A stretch of 64,000 bases of DNA from Streptomyces dengpaensis (GCF_002946835.1 NZ_CP026653.1:28209-92208), one strand, 5' to 3'. Shown: positions 40,185-48,888, counted from the stretch's first letter. Notes: generated by a model from the sequence alone, not told the origin. Numbers and translations: made by a program.

Positions 40185-40404
40185 GGTGCCCTCCTCAACT
40201 CGCGGTCGGATCGCAGAATTTGCTGATCACAACCGTCTGATGGGGGAGCATGACCAGACGAGGTCCCTCAGCGGCCCGGTCCGGGACCTGGACCGGACAA
40301 GAACCGGACCAGAGGGGGACCAGGCCCTGTGCACTGCTGCTTTGCTGTCGTCGCAGCACGACACTGAGTTCCGCAGAGCACGATTTCGTGACTCGGGAGG
40401 ACCG
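40185..40404. promoter_or_regulatory. Divergent promoter region
   Basis: The region separates the minus-strand small membrane gene from a plus-strand regulator. CCGGTCC (40276-40282) and GGACCGG (40290-40296) form an inverted repeat, with further GGACC half-sites nearby. No promoter boxes are clear. Confidence 0.45.
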
Positions 40405-41727
40405 GTGGCCGGAAGCGCCCAACAGGGAGATCCGCGCACCACGTTGGAGTTTCTGCTGCGGGAGCAGCCGAAGACGTACGACGAAGTCGCTCGCGACTTC
40501 GCTCGGCTCGCCAGGGATCTGGGGGAGGACGTCACCCTCAGCACTCGGCATCTTCGGCGGCTCGCCAGTGGCGAGCGCACCAACACCACCCCTGTCATGC
40601 GTCGCGTCCTGCAAGCCATGTTCGACAGGTCGCTGGAACAGCTCCTCGCCCCATGGGACGGGGCTTTGCCAGCGGCGACTGCCGGATCCAATGGGCTTGT
40701 CGTTGTCACCGGCCGGCCCACCGCGGACAAGGAGCTCATTGAGATGGCAGCGAGGCGCGCAAAGAGCTTTGCCCTGACGGCAGGCCAGACCGAACTCACC
40801 ACTGACGTCCTGGAACAGGTACACGAGGACGTGCAGCGGCTGGCGACCGACTATCCGCAGAAGCCGCTCACGGAGCTGCTTCCCGATCTGTTCACCACCC
40901 AGGACACCCTCTTCACGCTGCTCGAACAGCAGCGCCGACCGAGCCAGGCCCGGCAGCTCTACTTCCTGGCCGGCGTGACCGGTGGACTGCTCGCGAAGGC
41001 CTCGCACGACCTCGCTGACCCGTACGCGGCGCTCACCCAGGCCCGGACGGCGTTCGTCTGCGCGGACCAGGCGGACCACAACGGGCTGCGAGCCTGGATC
41101 CGTGGCATCCAGTCGCTGGTCTCGTACTGGGCTGGCCGCACTCGCGAGTCCGTCAAGTACGCCCAGTCCGGTGCGGAGTTCGCGCCGAACAGCACCGCCA
41201 GCGTGTGGCTCCCCGTGAGCGAAGCCCGCGCCTGGGCGGCTCTTGGCAACGCCAATGCGACCCGGGCCGCGATCGAGCGTGCCGAGGCCGCATGGGATTC
41301 CGTTGGCGAGGACGAGGTCGACGAACTGGGCGGACTCTGCACGTTCGGCCGGACCCGGCAGATCTACTACGCGGCCGAAGCCCTCTCCTGGCTGCCGTCC
41401 GAGGCCAACGCCGCGGCGGACTACGCGAACCGGGCCGTCAACGCGTACGAGGACACCAGCTCGCCTGAGTGGGCGTTCGGGGACCAGGCCGGCTCACGCA
41501 GTGCCCTGGCCATCACCCGGATTCGGGCGGGTGAGCTGGAGGGCGCCGCTGAGGCTGTCGCGCCCATGCTCGAACTCGTACCGGAGCAGCGGATCAACGG
41601 CATCGTTCACTGCGCCCAACGGGTTCACCGTGCTCTGGGTGAGTCGCCTCTCGCCGAAGCCGGCGGGGAGCTCCAGGAGCAGATCGAGGCCTTCACCCGT
41701 ACGCCGCTCAAGTCCCTTCCCAGCTAG
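40405..41727 (+). CDS. TPR-type regulator, 440 aa
   Basis: GTG 40405 follows GGGAGGACCG with 5 bases spacing. The N-terminal part (VARDFARLARDLGEDVTLST, then RHLRRLASGERTNTTPVMRR) reads as an XRE-like HTH (about residues 28-70). The rest is helical repeats of TPR type (SVKYAQSGAEFAPNSTASVW and others). This layout matches Streptomyces regulators that sense a peptide or small molecule through the TPR part. The following GNAT gene starts 10 bases later, so they share a transcript. Confidence 0.8.
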   Translation: MAGSAQQGDPRTTLEFLLREQPKTYDEVARDFARLARDLGEDVTLSTRHLRRLASGERTNTTPVMRRVLQAMFDRSLEQLLAPWDGALPAATAGSNGLVVVTGRPTADKELIEMAARRAKSFALTAGQTELTTDVLEQVHEDVQRLATDYPQKPLTELLPDLFTTQDTLFTLLEQQRRPSQARQLYFLAGVTGGLLAKASHDLADPYAALTQARTAFVCADQADHNGLRAWIRGIQSLVSYWAGRTRESVKYAQSGAEFAPNSTASVWLPVSEARAWAALGNANATRAAIERAEAAWDSVGEDEVDELGGLCTFGRTRQIYYAAEALSWLPSEANAAADYANRAVNAYEDTSSPEWAFGDQAGSRSALAITRIRAGELEGAAEAVAPMLELVPEQRINGIVHCAQRVHRALGESPLAEAGGELQEQIEAFTRTPLKSLPS

Positions 41728-41737
41728 GAGTTCACCG

Positions 41738-42280
41738 TTGACGTATCCGATCCGCATCGTCGGCGACCAGGTCGTCCTGCGCGAGTTCGCCCGCGATGAC
41801 GTCGACGATGTCCTGGCGATCATCGGCGACGACGCCGTCACGACGTGGCTGTCCTTCGACAGCCGCGATCGTGCTCAGGCCGTCGCCATGATCGAGGGCA
41901 CGATCGAGCGCACTGCGCAGGAGCCCCGGACCGAGTTCTACCTCGGGGTGACCAAGCGAGACGACGACCGCGTGATCGGATTCGCCCGTATCGGCCTCGC
42001 CGGTGTCCAGGCTGGGAAGCTTGGCTACGCCGTCGCGGCGAAAGAGTGGGGCCACGGCTATGCGACGGACGCGGCCCGCACTCTGATCACGTACGCGTTC
42101 AGGGAACTCGGGCTCCACAGGGTCTCTGCCGCGATCGGGCCGGACAACACTGCCTCGATCGCTGTGGTGCAGCAGCTCGGGTTCACCCGCGAGGGTGTGC
42201 TGCGTGATCACGTGTTCACCAACGGCGCGTGGCGGGACAGCGTGCTGTTCTCCGTTCTCGCGCACGAGTGGAGCTGGTGA
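41738..42280 (+). CDS. GNAT-family N-acetyltransferase, TTG start
   Basis: TTG 41738 follows TAGGAGTTCACCG; the AGGAG overlaps the upstream stop. The 180-residue product has the GNAT acetyl-CoA block (AAKEWGHGYATDAARTLITY), preceded by KLGYAVA and followed by GLHRVSAAIGPDNTASIAVV and LGFTREGVLRDHVF. This is the RimJ/RimL subclass, which acetylates N-terminal residues or small amines. The target is unknown. It is coupled to the next gene by TGATG. Confidence 0.9.
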   Translation: MTYPIRIVGDQVVLREFARDDVDDVLAIIGDDAVTTWLSFDSRDRAQAVAMIEGTIERTAQEPRTEFYLGVTKRDDDRVIGFARIGLAGVQAGKLGYAVAAKEWGHGYATDAARTLITYAFRELGLHRVSAAIGPDNTASIAVVQQLGFTREGVLRDHVFTNGAWRDSVLFSVLAHEWSW

Positions 42281-42837
42281 TGGCGGGACGGTTCGTGCAC
42301 TGCGCTGGCAGGACCAAGCTCACCGACGACCAGGTCGACGTGCTGAGGCGCGCCGATCCTCAAAGCCCGGTCGATGTCTTCACCGCCTTGCAGTGGTGTG
42401 AACTGTCGAACGGTCACACGGGGGTGCCGCACCACAGCGAGGTCACGTCCGTCTTCGAAGGGGACAACTGGTGGGTGCGCTGGAACGACGACGTGCACGA
42501 GCTCGTCACGTTGGACAGTTGCCCGGTCGATTGGGACCCGCAGGATGAAATCAAGTCCCAACCGTGCGGGCTCTTCCCTGACCACCCCGGCCGGCACGGC
42601 TGGGCTGAGAACGATCCCGATACGTGCGCGCACGCCGGCGCGGGAACTCCCCAGCAGATTTCCGAAGCCGTCACGTTCGACGGCCGCTACATCTCCGTTT
42701 TCGAGGCGCCGTGCTTCGGGTGCCCAGCGCGGATGGTCCAGGTGCGCATCCTGGATCCGAAGCAGGCCCGGCCGCCACAGGACCTCGGCGCCAGCGTCAG
42801 CATGTGGTCGTTCCTCAGTCCGGAGCTGCGGATATGA
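42280..42837 (+). CDS. Hypothetical protein, 185 aa
   Basis: The ATG overlaps the GNAT stop (TGATG). The product has several Cys/His positions (FVHCAG, WCELSNGHTGVPHHSE, CPVDWDPQDEIKSQPCG, CFGCPARM), suggesting one or more metal sites. Trp-rich strands (DNWWVRWNDDVHELV) lie between them. No family is recognised. Coupling points to a shared task with the acetyltransferase, perhaps as its substrate or partner. Confidence 0.7.
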   Translation: MAGRFVHCAGRTKLTDDQVDVLRRADPQSPVDVFTALQWCELSNGHTGVPHHSEVTSVFEGDNWWVRWNDDVHELVTLDSCPVDWDPQDEIKSQPCGLFPDHPGRHGWAENDPDTCAHAGAGTPQQISEAVTFDGRYISVFEAPCFGCPARMVQVRILDPKQARPPQDLGASVSMWSFLSPELRI

Positions 42838-42940
42838 CCGAGGCGACGGTGGCCGACCAGAGCGTTTGTATGTTCCTACCGGAAGCCCCTCTTCCTGGTG
42901 CATCCGGCGCTGATCGTGAATGCTGTTCTGGTCCTCTGCT

Positions 42941-42987
42941 TCCCGCCAGGCGGGCGGCCAACTGGGAAAGTTGCCCGCCTGACGGGA
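42941..42987. terminator. Terminator between convergent genes
   Basis: TCCCGCCAGGCGGGC (42941-42955) pairs with 42973-42987, apart from one C/A mismatch. It lies between the plus-strand operon and the minus-strand gene ending at 43098, so it can serve both. Confidence 0.7.
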
Positions 42988-43097
42988 GGTCCGGCGAATC
43001 CGGCATAACCCTCTTGGCGAATCCGGAAAATTCTGTTCGGATCAGGGGCACTACAGGCGCGACCTGCGCGTTTGTAGTCCACAGCGGGTCGAAGACG

Positions 43098-43754
43098 TCA
43101 TCTGGGAGGTGCGGCGAAGGGATGCGCAAGGTGCGGGGGAGCGTCCTTGGTCGTGGCCGTCTCGGGGCTGCGCGGACGCAGCGCGCGCAGCGCGGCCCGC
43201 AGCGTCGGCTCGTAGTCCGCGGGGTTCCAGTCGTCGGGCACCGTCACCTTCGTCCGCAGTCTCTCCCCGCCGACCCGGTGGACCTTGCAGTCGACGAACG
43301 GGACGAGCCCGAGGCCCTTGGCGTGGATGAGGACCGGTTTTCCGGCCTTCACCAGGTCGATGACCTCGAGCCGGGCGGTCTCGCCCAGCCGGTAGACGTG
43401 ACCGTTGGCGCCGCGCTTGGTGGAGCCGACGACGACCATGCCGTCGAAGCTGGCAGCTTCCCGCTTCCACTTCTCTGCGTAGGTCTCCGGCGTGAACAGG
43501 TCGTCGAACTGCAGGAGTTCGGCGCCGGGCAGCCGGTGGCGGATCTTCGCGAGGCGCAGGTCCCACTCACGGCGGCGGGCGATGACCGGCGCGGCACAGA
43601 TGTAGACGCGGACCGGGTCGCCGGCCTTCCGCCCTTCGCGGATCTTCTTCATGGCCGCGATGTACGCGCGCTGCTGCGCGGCGGTCGCGTAGGTGGCCAC
43701 GCCGGGATCCAGGGCGTCCCAGCCGAGGGGAGGGGATGCAGGCATGGACATCAT
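43098..43754 (-). CDS. Hypothetical protein with a nucleotide-fold-like domain, 218 aa
   Basis: ATG 43754 (MMSMPASP) is chosen; the ribosome binding site is weak. The middle reads VRVYICAAPVIARRREWDLR, then AASFDGMVVVGSTKRGANGH and a helix followed by GKPVLIHAKGLGLVPFVD. This strand-loop-helix order resembles SLOG or nucleoside-deoxyribosyltransferase-like folds, with GSTKRG as the loop. The C-terminus is Pro/Ala-rich. Assignment is by pattern only. Confidence 0.65.
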   Translation of the reverse strand: MMSMPASPPLGWDALDPGVATYATAAQQRAYIAAMKKIREGRKAGDPVRVYICAAPVIARRREWDLRLAKIRHRLPGAELLQFDDLFTPETYAEKWKREAASFDGMVVVGSTKRGANGHVYRLGETARLEVIDLVKAGKPVLIHAKGLGLVPFVDCKVHRVGGERLRTKVTVPDDWNPADYEPTLRAALRALRPRSPETATTKDAPPHLAHPFAAPPR

Positions 43755-43903
43755 CTTGCCCTGAGCCACTGTCAGGCCCCGTCGCTGCACTCCGAGACGC
43801 CCCTTCCACACGGTTCTCGCCGACTCGCCCACGTCCCCCTCTGCACGGAGCATGATCGAGGGAGTATGGTGGCTGCGATCAAGATCTATCTGAATATGGA
43901 AAA

Positions 43904-44052
43904 CCCCCAGCGCCTAAGCAACGCCGGGGGAGTAGAGAACCTGTTGGGAGGTCCTCGGTGTTCATGGCACCACTGTACCCGCGGGCCTTCTGGCCCGCAC
44001 AAGATCCCCGCCGTCATCGCGATGTCTCGCGCTGCACGTCAGCGGGGCTTTT
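43904..44052 (+). ncRNA. Candidate structured RNA ending in an intrinsic terminator
   Basis: Three hairpins follow one another: CCCCCAGCG/CGCCGGGGG (43904-43930, one mismatch), GCGGGCC-TTCT-GGCCCGC (43981-43998), and CCCCGC/GCGGGG (44006-44047) followed by TTTTT. The last is a textbook terminator on the plus strand. The stretch precedes the proposed replication genes, where a copy-control RNA would be plausible. A 78-codon open frame from 43866 covers it; its codon usage and ribosome binding site are poor. Confidence 0.4.
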
Positions 44053-44493
44053 TCGCGTTCCCGCGCACCCCGACCAGCCCTCCGCAGAGAGGGTTGAGAT
44101 GACGTAGGCCTGGGGCGGCTTCGCCGCCGGGACGCTCAGCTGCCCAGGTGATTCGCAGTCACCCCGGCTGGCGCCCCATCTGTCTCCGGAGGGCTTCGCA
44201 GGCCCTCTGAAGGGATTGTCCGCCCGGTTCGCACCCGGTCGAACAGTTCGATCTCTGGTTCTCGCCGAACCACAAAGCACCACGAGGGGGCTTTGTTATG
44301 CCCTCTTCCTGATTGAAGGAGGCCGTCGTCATTCTGCACCACCAGCTTGCCTCGCGCCAGCCTCGGCATGCCCGGTTGATCCGCATTTGCGGGTCTGGGT
44401 TGCCGCATGTGACGGATATTGCCCGCCCGGCATGTCCTGAATACGCACATGTTCAGGACGGGTTCTGGCTTGCCTCGGGAGCGCTCGCTCCTG
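44053..44493. other. Gene-free region upstream of the proposed replication module
   Basis: No gene is supported. There are small inverted repeats: TGGTTC/GAACCA at about 44261, CAAAGC/GCTTTG at about 44274-44306, and GTCCTGAA/TTCAGGAC (44434-44459). Base composition is lower in GC than in the neighbours. It may be part of an origin. Confidence 0.5.
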
Positions 44494-44537
44494 TTGTCCA
44501 CAGCCGCGGGGGTGTTCCGCCGCGTCGTCTATCCACA
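44494..44537 (+). promoter_or_regulatory. Two DnaA-box-like sites
   Basis: TTGTCCACA (44494-44502) is identical to the preferred Streptomyces DnaA box. CTATCCACA (44529-44537) differs from TTATCCACA by one base. They are 35 bases apart, in the same orientation, and 60-100 bases before the winged-helix gene. Confidence 0.6.
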
Positions 44538-44596
44538 GGCCGTTCGGTTCACAGTCACCGGATGATCGTTTCTGGTACGTCAGCCCGGGTGGGCCG

Positions 44597-46084
44597 GTGA
44601 GCGCCGTGGCGGCGCCGACCGCCGCGATGATTCCCGCCCCGCGTCCGTCGGTCGACGACGTCGCGGTCTCCGTGCTGCCCGCGACGCTGTACGTGCCGGA
44701 GGCGTCCCAGTGGCTGTCGACGTCGACGGGCCGCATCGCGCCGGACGGCTACTCGTGGATGCAGGCGGTCCACTGGGTCGCTGGGTCCGGGCTGTACCGG
44801 CCGCGGCAGTACCGGTCGCACGGGCCGCGCTCGTTCGGGCCGACGACGGTGTTCGTCGCGCAGCTGCTCGCGGAGCTGTCGCCGTGCCGTCCGGGGATCG
44901 ACTACCTGGTGCGCCGCACCGGGCTGTCGGAGCGGGCGGTGCAGAACCATCTGCAGATGCTGCGGGAGACGGGACTGCTCGCGTACGTCTCGAAGGGCAC
45001 GCGGGTGAGCGGTGAGCCGCCGCAGGCATCCGAGTTCGCGCTGATGGTGCCGGTGGAGTTCGACGATGCACTGGGGATCCGTACGGCGGGCGAGGGCACC
45101 GGTCGGCGGATGACGGGCATCGCGGAGGCGGGCCGGGAGCTGATGGCACGCCTGGCGAAGCTGGCGGCCCGGAAGGTCCGTCGACGCCGGCCGAAGACGT
45201 CCTCGAGGGCCGGGGCGAAGGGTGCCCGGAAGGCGGCTTCTGAGGCTTCTGTGACTGCTGTTTCCGGTGGGTCGCGTTGCACCCCAATGGGGGGTGGTGC
45301 TGATGGTTCTTCTGCTGCCGGTACTACTTCTCTCCCCCCTGAGAGCAAGCTCGCAAGCGGGGGCAGCAAGTCACCCGTCCCCAAGAAGTCCAACGCCAAG
45401 GCCGGCGGTCGCCGGAAACTGAACACCGTCGGGCGCCGCTTCCAGCTGGCAAGGGAGCTCACCCAGGAACTGGACTGGCTGCGCGGCTGCTCGGTGCCCC
45501 GGATCGCCTGGGTGGCCCGCGGCGTCGCTGATGCCGGATGGACCGTGACCGACGTGAAGGCCTGGCTGCACTTCCGCGGCGAGGCGGCCCACGTCCGTCG
45601 GGGCTCCGGCCTGCTCGCCGTGCTGCTGGCGAACGCGGTGACGGTCCTGGACACCCCCGCCAAGCGGGCCGACGCGATCGAGCGGTGGCGCGGTGCCCAG
45701 GAGGCCGCCCGCCGTGACCGCATCCGGCAGGTCCGCGCCCGCACCGAGCGGTACGAAGGCGACTGGCAGGCCCCGGTCAGCCGCTCCGTCCAGCGCGAGG
45801 TCGAGGCCGCTTTCGCCCAGGTCAGGGACATGGAGCACGGCGGCCGCCACCAAGACCAGGGCCACGCCGGCGACGGCCAGGACGCGGGACTGGAGCTGGG
45901 CGGCGAAGAGCTCACCGCGCTGATCGCCACAGCCGAGGGCGAGCTGATGCAGGGCGAGACGACGCTGATCGACGGCTTCGACAAGGAGACGGCGCTGCGG
46001 ATCTTCGGCGAGGAACTGATGCGCACCGCCCGCCGGATCGAACGCCTCGCCAACAGCTCGCTGACAACCATCCGACACCGGTAG
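44597..46084 (+). CDS. Winged-helix protein, candidate replication initiator, 495 aa
   Basis: GTG 44597 is the likely start. Residues about 75-150 (FVAQLLAELSPCRPGIDYLV, then TGLSERAVQNHLQMLRETGL) form a clear winged helix of the replication/regulator type. A basic Ser/Ala-rich linker follows (about 190-275), then a helical C-terminal half (LARELTQELDWLRGCSVPRI, VADAGWTVTDVKAWLHFRGE). The gene lies behind two DnaA boxes and 10 bases before a DciA-like gene. That context suggests a plasmid replication initiator or primosome factor. No catalytic motif is seen. It could instead be a transcription factor. Confidence 0.75.
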   Translation: MSAVAAPTAAMIPAPRPSVDDVAVSVLPATLYVPEASQWLSTSTGRIAPDGYSWMQAVHWVAGSGLYRPRQYRSHGPRSFGPTTVFVAQLLAELSPCRPGIDYLVRRTGLSERAVQNHLQMLRETGLLAYVSKGTRVSGEPPQASEFALMVPVEFDDALGIRTAGEGTGRRMTGIAEAGRELMARLAKLAARKVRRRRPKTSSRAGAKGARKAASEASVTAVSGGSRCTPMGGGADGSSAAGTTSLPPESKLASGGSKSPVPKKSNAKAGGRRKLNTVGRRFQLARELTQELDWLRGCSVPRIAWVARGVADAGWTVTDVKAWLHFRGEAAHVRRGSGLLAVLLANAVTVLDTPAKRADAIERWRGAQEAARRDRIRQVRARTERYEGDWQAPVSRSVQREVEAAFAQVRDMEHGGRHQDQGHAGDGQDAGLELGGEELTALIATAEGELMQGETTLIDGFDKETALRIFGEELMRTARRIERLANSSLTTIRHR

Positions 46085-46093
46085 GAGGCCCAC

Positions 46094-46954
46094 ATGACCG
46101 AGACGATCAACCCCACCGAGCAGACCAGCACCAACACGCCGGAGGTGTCCGGCGTCGACCTCGCCCGGGTCGCCCTGCGCCAGGCCAGGGAGGCAGCCAA
46201 GAAGCGCGGCGACAGCGAGGCCCGCGCCCCGCGCCGCCGCCAGCAGACAGCCGTACGGCGCGACGGACGCGAGCCGAGCGGGTTCGCCGCCGTACTCAAG
46301 GGCCTGATGGCCGACCGGGCCTGGGAACTCCCGGCCGCCGGCGGAACCGTGCTGGACCGCTGGCCCGACATCGCGGCCTCCATCTCCCCGAAGCTGCCCA
46401 GCCACGTCACCGCCGTCGCGTTCCACCCAGAGAACGGGCAACTGGACCTGCGCCCCGACTCGCCCGCCTACGCCACCCAGCTACGGCTCATCACCGCCCG
46501 GATCATCGCCACGGTGAACAACGCGGTCGGCACCGACGCGGTGCGCACCGTCAGGGTCCTGCCCTCCGGCGCCGCCCCCGACCCTCGTACGACGCAGCCC
46601 GCACCGGCGGCACCGACGCCGCCCGAGGCACCGGTGAAGACCAGGGAGACGGCGTCCGACGGCTACCACCAGGCCCTCACCGCGCACCAGGCCGTCGCGC
46701 CCCCGAGCCGGATCGACCGGGGCATCGCGGAGGCGGTGGAGCGGCAGACCAGGGCGATGCGCGAGCTGAGCGCCCGTGCGTTCCCCGAGCCTGACGAGGC
46801 GTCGGCCTCGATCGCTGCGGCTCAAGCTCAGCGACGCCGCGACGCCGAAAAGACCCGGATCGCGGCCCTGCGCCAGGCGCGCAAGGACCGTGCTGCCCGG
46901 CAGTCCGGTACGGCCGCCCTCCCGCAGCCGGCTGAACTGCGGACCACGGCGTGA
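46094..46954 (+). CDS. DciA/DUF721-like helicase-loading protein, 286 aa
   Basis: TAGGAGG lies 6 bases before ATG 46094. After a disordered basic N-terminus, residues about 60-155 carry the DUF721 core (VLKGLMADRAWELPAAGGTV, then WPDIAASISPKLPSHVTAVA, FHPENGQLDLRPDSPAYATQ and LRLITARIIATVNN). DUF721/DciA proteins interact with or load the replicative helicase DnaB. A Pro/Ala-rich, then helical tail follows. It is translationally close to the winged-helix gene, so the two probably act together in plasmid replication. Confidence 0.88.
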   Translation: MTETINPTEQTSTNTPEVSGVDLARVALRQAREAAKKRGDSEARAPRRRQQTAVRRDGREPSGFAAVLKGLMADRAWELPAAGGTVLDRWPDIAASISPKLPSHVTAVAFHPENGQLDLRPDSPAYATQLRLITARIIATVNNAVGTDAVRTVRVLPSGAAPDPRTTQPAPAAPTPPEAPVKTRETASDGYHQALTAHQAVAPPSRIDRGIAEAVERQTRAMRELSARAFPEPDEASASIAAAQAQRRRDAEKTRIAALRQARKDRAARQSGTAALPQPAELRTTA

Positions 46955-46977
46955 GCCGGGTGTCAGAAGGAGTGACG

Positions 46978-47568
46978 GTGCAGGCCGGGACCGGGATGGC
47001 CGGTTCCGGCTCCGCCACTGCTGAGAGGTGGGTAACTTCCCGCGGTATGAGCGCACACCGAGCTTCCCCAGACGAGCCGTGGCCGGGCTGGTCGACCAGC
47101 CGGGCGGCTCAGGCCGCGTACGGCAGGCACCTGGTCCGCATCGGCGAACTCATCCCCGTGCTGCTGTACTCCAGCGCCATGGAACGCCGGCAGCTGGCGG
47201 CCGCGCACACCGCCGGTGACCAGGACCACGTCGACTTCCAGGTCAACAGCCTGGCCCGGGAGTGCCGGGACGACCTGCTCGAGCTCGCCGCCGTCCTGGA
47301 CGCGCTCGCCCTGTGCCACGGACACGGCAGCTACCTGCCGCGCCCCTACCAGGAAGACTCCCGTAGTCCGGTGCCGAAGGATGTCGAGCTGCGCACCGAT
47401 GCCTCCGACGTTGCCAGCGAGCTGGTCAGTCACGACCGCCAGCACAAGACCAGCGTCACCGGTGACATTCCGTCGGCCTTGGAGAACGGCTGCACCGATG
47501 CCGAACGGGACGCCGTTCGCGCCTACGCCCGCCGGGAATGGATCACCGCTCAGGAGAGGTACATCTGA
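46978..47568 (+). CDS. Hypothetical helical protein, 196 aa
   Basis: GTG 46978 follows AGAAGGAG with 5 bases spacing and is preferred; GTG 46951 overlaps the DciA stop, and ATG 47047 is also possible. The product is helical (LVRIGELIPVLLYSSAMERR, RECRDDLLELAAVLDALALC) and acidic. No family is recognised. It is the third gene of the replication-type operon and may share its function. Confidence 0.7.
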   Translation: MQAGTGMAGSGSATAERWVTSRGMSAHRASPDEPWPGWSTSRAAQAAYGRHLVRIGELIPVLLYSSAMERRQLAAAHTAGDQDHVDFQVNSLARECRDDLLELAAVLDALALCHGHGSYLPRPYQEDSRSPVPKDVELRTDASDVASELVSHDRQHKTSVTGDIPSALENGCTDAERDAVRAYARREWITAQERYI

Positions 47569-47664
47569 CCGCATCGCGCACCGCTTCGAGCGGGCCGGCC
47601 GCGCGGACTACCGGCTGTTGCAAGCTGTGCCGCCCCGAGCTGCCCACGACGTCGTAGCGCGTGG

Positions 47665-48123
47665 TCAGGCGCCGGACCCAGATTCGGTCTCGCCGGTGTC
47701 CGCAGCGTCACCGCCGACATGGAAGAGGTCGCCCGGCGCGGACCAGAGGGCGTTCCCGAGGAAGTACATGGCGACCAGGCCGGCGCCGATGAACCCTGCC
47801 CAGCCGACGATGAGCACGACGATGTTGCTGTCGCCTCGGTCGGCGCTGTAGGCCACGCCCTGCCCGGTGGTGAACAGCCACGGGAACCACGCCGTCTGAC
47901 GGAAGCCCGGATCCGCGTACCGGCCGTTTCCCCGGCGCCACGCCAGCAGAGGGAGCGATGCGAAGCCCACGCTGGCCAGGCAGTACATGTAGGCGAAGAA
48001 CGTGTTGTCGATGAAGCGGTGGCCGTTGGTGATCCCGAGGTAGGCGACTCCGGGCAGGAAGAGCGCCGCCGCCAGGCCGAAGCCGAGCACGTCTCCGCGT
48101 GTGCGAACCGGCTCTGCCGTCAC
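47665..48123 (-). CDS. Four-segment membrane protein, 152 aa
   Basis: Four hydrophobic segments can be seen (VLGFGLAAALFLPGVAYLGI, FFAYMYCLASVGFASLPLLA, LFTTGQGVAYSA, NIVVLIVGWAGFIGAGLVAM), followed by an acidic tail. GTG 48123 is a reasonable start; GTG 48174 adds a short polar stretch. The family is not recognised. It converges with the replication operon. Confidence 0.7.
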   Translation of the reverse strand: MTAEPVRTRGDVLGFGLAAALFLPGVAYLGITNGHRFIDNTFFAYMYCLASVGFASLPLLAWRRGNGRYADPGFRQTAWFPWLFTTGQGVAYSADRGDSNIVVLIVGWAGFIGAGLVAMYFLGNALWSAPGDLFHVGGDAADTGETESGSGA

Positions 48124-48209
48124 GTTCCACCCCGTTCTGCCGATCGACCTGTCACCGGGCACCGTATCGGGCACAGGGCGGGTGACGGGCCGACCGGGGC
48201 CGGGGCCGG

Positions 48210-48503
48210 CTACTCGCGCTGTGCGAGGTCCTCCGGCGTGGGCTGGTACCGGATCGCGTGGGGGTGGCCGCTGTAGTTGACGGTCACCGTGTGCTGCAGG
48301 ACGTCGTCCTCGGCGTCGTAGAAGACCTGCTCGATCACCAGGCAGGGCCGCTCGGTGGAGATGCCGAAGTCCTGCGCCTCCTGGGCGTTCACGAAGCGGG
48401 CCATGGTGCCCGTGGCCACCCGTACCGTGCCCGGGGGCGCGTTCGGAGGCAGCTCCGGTGTGGCGTTCGGATGCGTCCAGTCCATCTCGTCCTGCTCCGC
48501 CAT
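48210..48503 (-). CDS. Orphan UTRA-like domain, 97 aa
   Basis: Residues 33-90 (ARFVNAQEAQDFGISTERPC, then LVIEQVFYDAEDDVLQHTVT) align by eye with the C-terminal half of the UTRA domain of the GntR gene at 39061 (VRMPSAEEAARLAIPADRTV, IKLARTAFDADGRAVEINEM). No DNA-binding part is present. It could be a remnant of a HutC regulator or a stand-alone ligand-binding domain. It lies downstream of the putative HTH gene on the same strand. Confidence 0.6.
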   Translation of the reverse strand: MAEQDEMDWTHPNATPELPPNAPPGTVRVATGTMARFVNAQEAQDFGISTERPCLVIEQVFYDAEDDVLQHTVTVNYSGHPHAIRYQPTPEDLAQRE

Positions 48504-48566
48504 GGCTACTTCCCCTTTGCGAGCTGGGCGACGCGGCCGACCGACAGGCCGCCTCGATGTGACCTC

Positions 48567-48878
48567 CTACGAGGCATCGGGCTCCGCCGGCGTGGTGGCT
48601 CCCTTCGGAGCTCGCGGTGAGCGGCTGTGGCCCCGGGCGATGCCGCTGACGCGTTCAGGCTTGACCTTGAGATACGGGGCCTGGTCGGTGTAGCTGATGC
48701 CGTCGCGTTCGTTCAGGGTCACGACGACGTGCTGTCGGCGCTGCCGCAGGGCCTTCTGCAGTTCGGGGATCGCCAGGAGGGCGACGCTGAGCAATGCGGC
48801 CTGTTCGAGGGTCTCGGGTCCCTCGAACAGGCTGGCCAGCGGTTTGAAGACGTCGGGGAGTTCAGGGAGTTCGTCCAT
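48567..48878 (-). CDS. Small putative HTH regulator, 103 aa
   Basis: The product has a helical first half (ETLEQAALLSVALLAIPELQ), then VVVTLNERDGISYTDQAPYL running into KVKPERVSGIARG. That part has the spacing of a sigma-4/XRE-type helix-turn-helix. The ATG at 48878 has no ribosome binding site and lies 11 bases from the first GTGGGTACCC operator, so transcription is divergent from the operator cassette. It is a natural candidate for the repressor of both cassettes. The HTH call is by eye. Confidence 0.65.
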   Translation of the reverse strand: MDELPELPDVFKPLASLFEGPETLEQAALLSVALLAIPELQKALRQRRQHVVVTLNERDGISYTDQAPYLKVKPERVSGIARGHSRSPRAPKGATTPAEPDAS

Positions 48879-48888
48879 ACGGCAACCG

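Noticed and set aside
43866..44102. 78-codon plus-strand ORF over the hairpins
   Set aside because: The ribosome binding site is too close to the start, codon usage is poor and it runs through a terminator hairpin. The hairpins explain the sequence better.
44195..44260. Possible tRNA (GGTTCGCACC-like T-arm)
   Set aside because: The stem and loop lengths do not fit a T-arm, and no acceptor or anticodon arm can be drawn.
47566..47655. Short frame containing CCKLCRPELP after the 196-residue gene
   Set aside because: It would need a CTG start overlapping the previous stop. The Cys motif is suggestive, but support is too thin.
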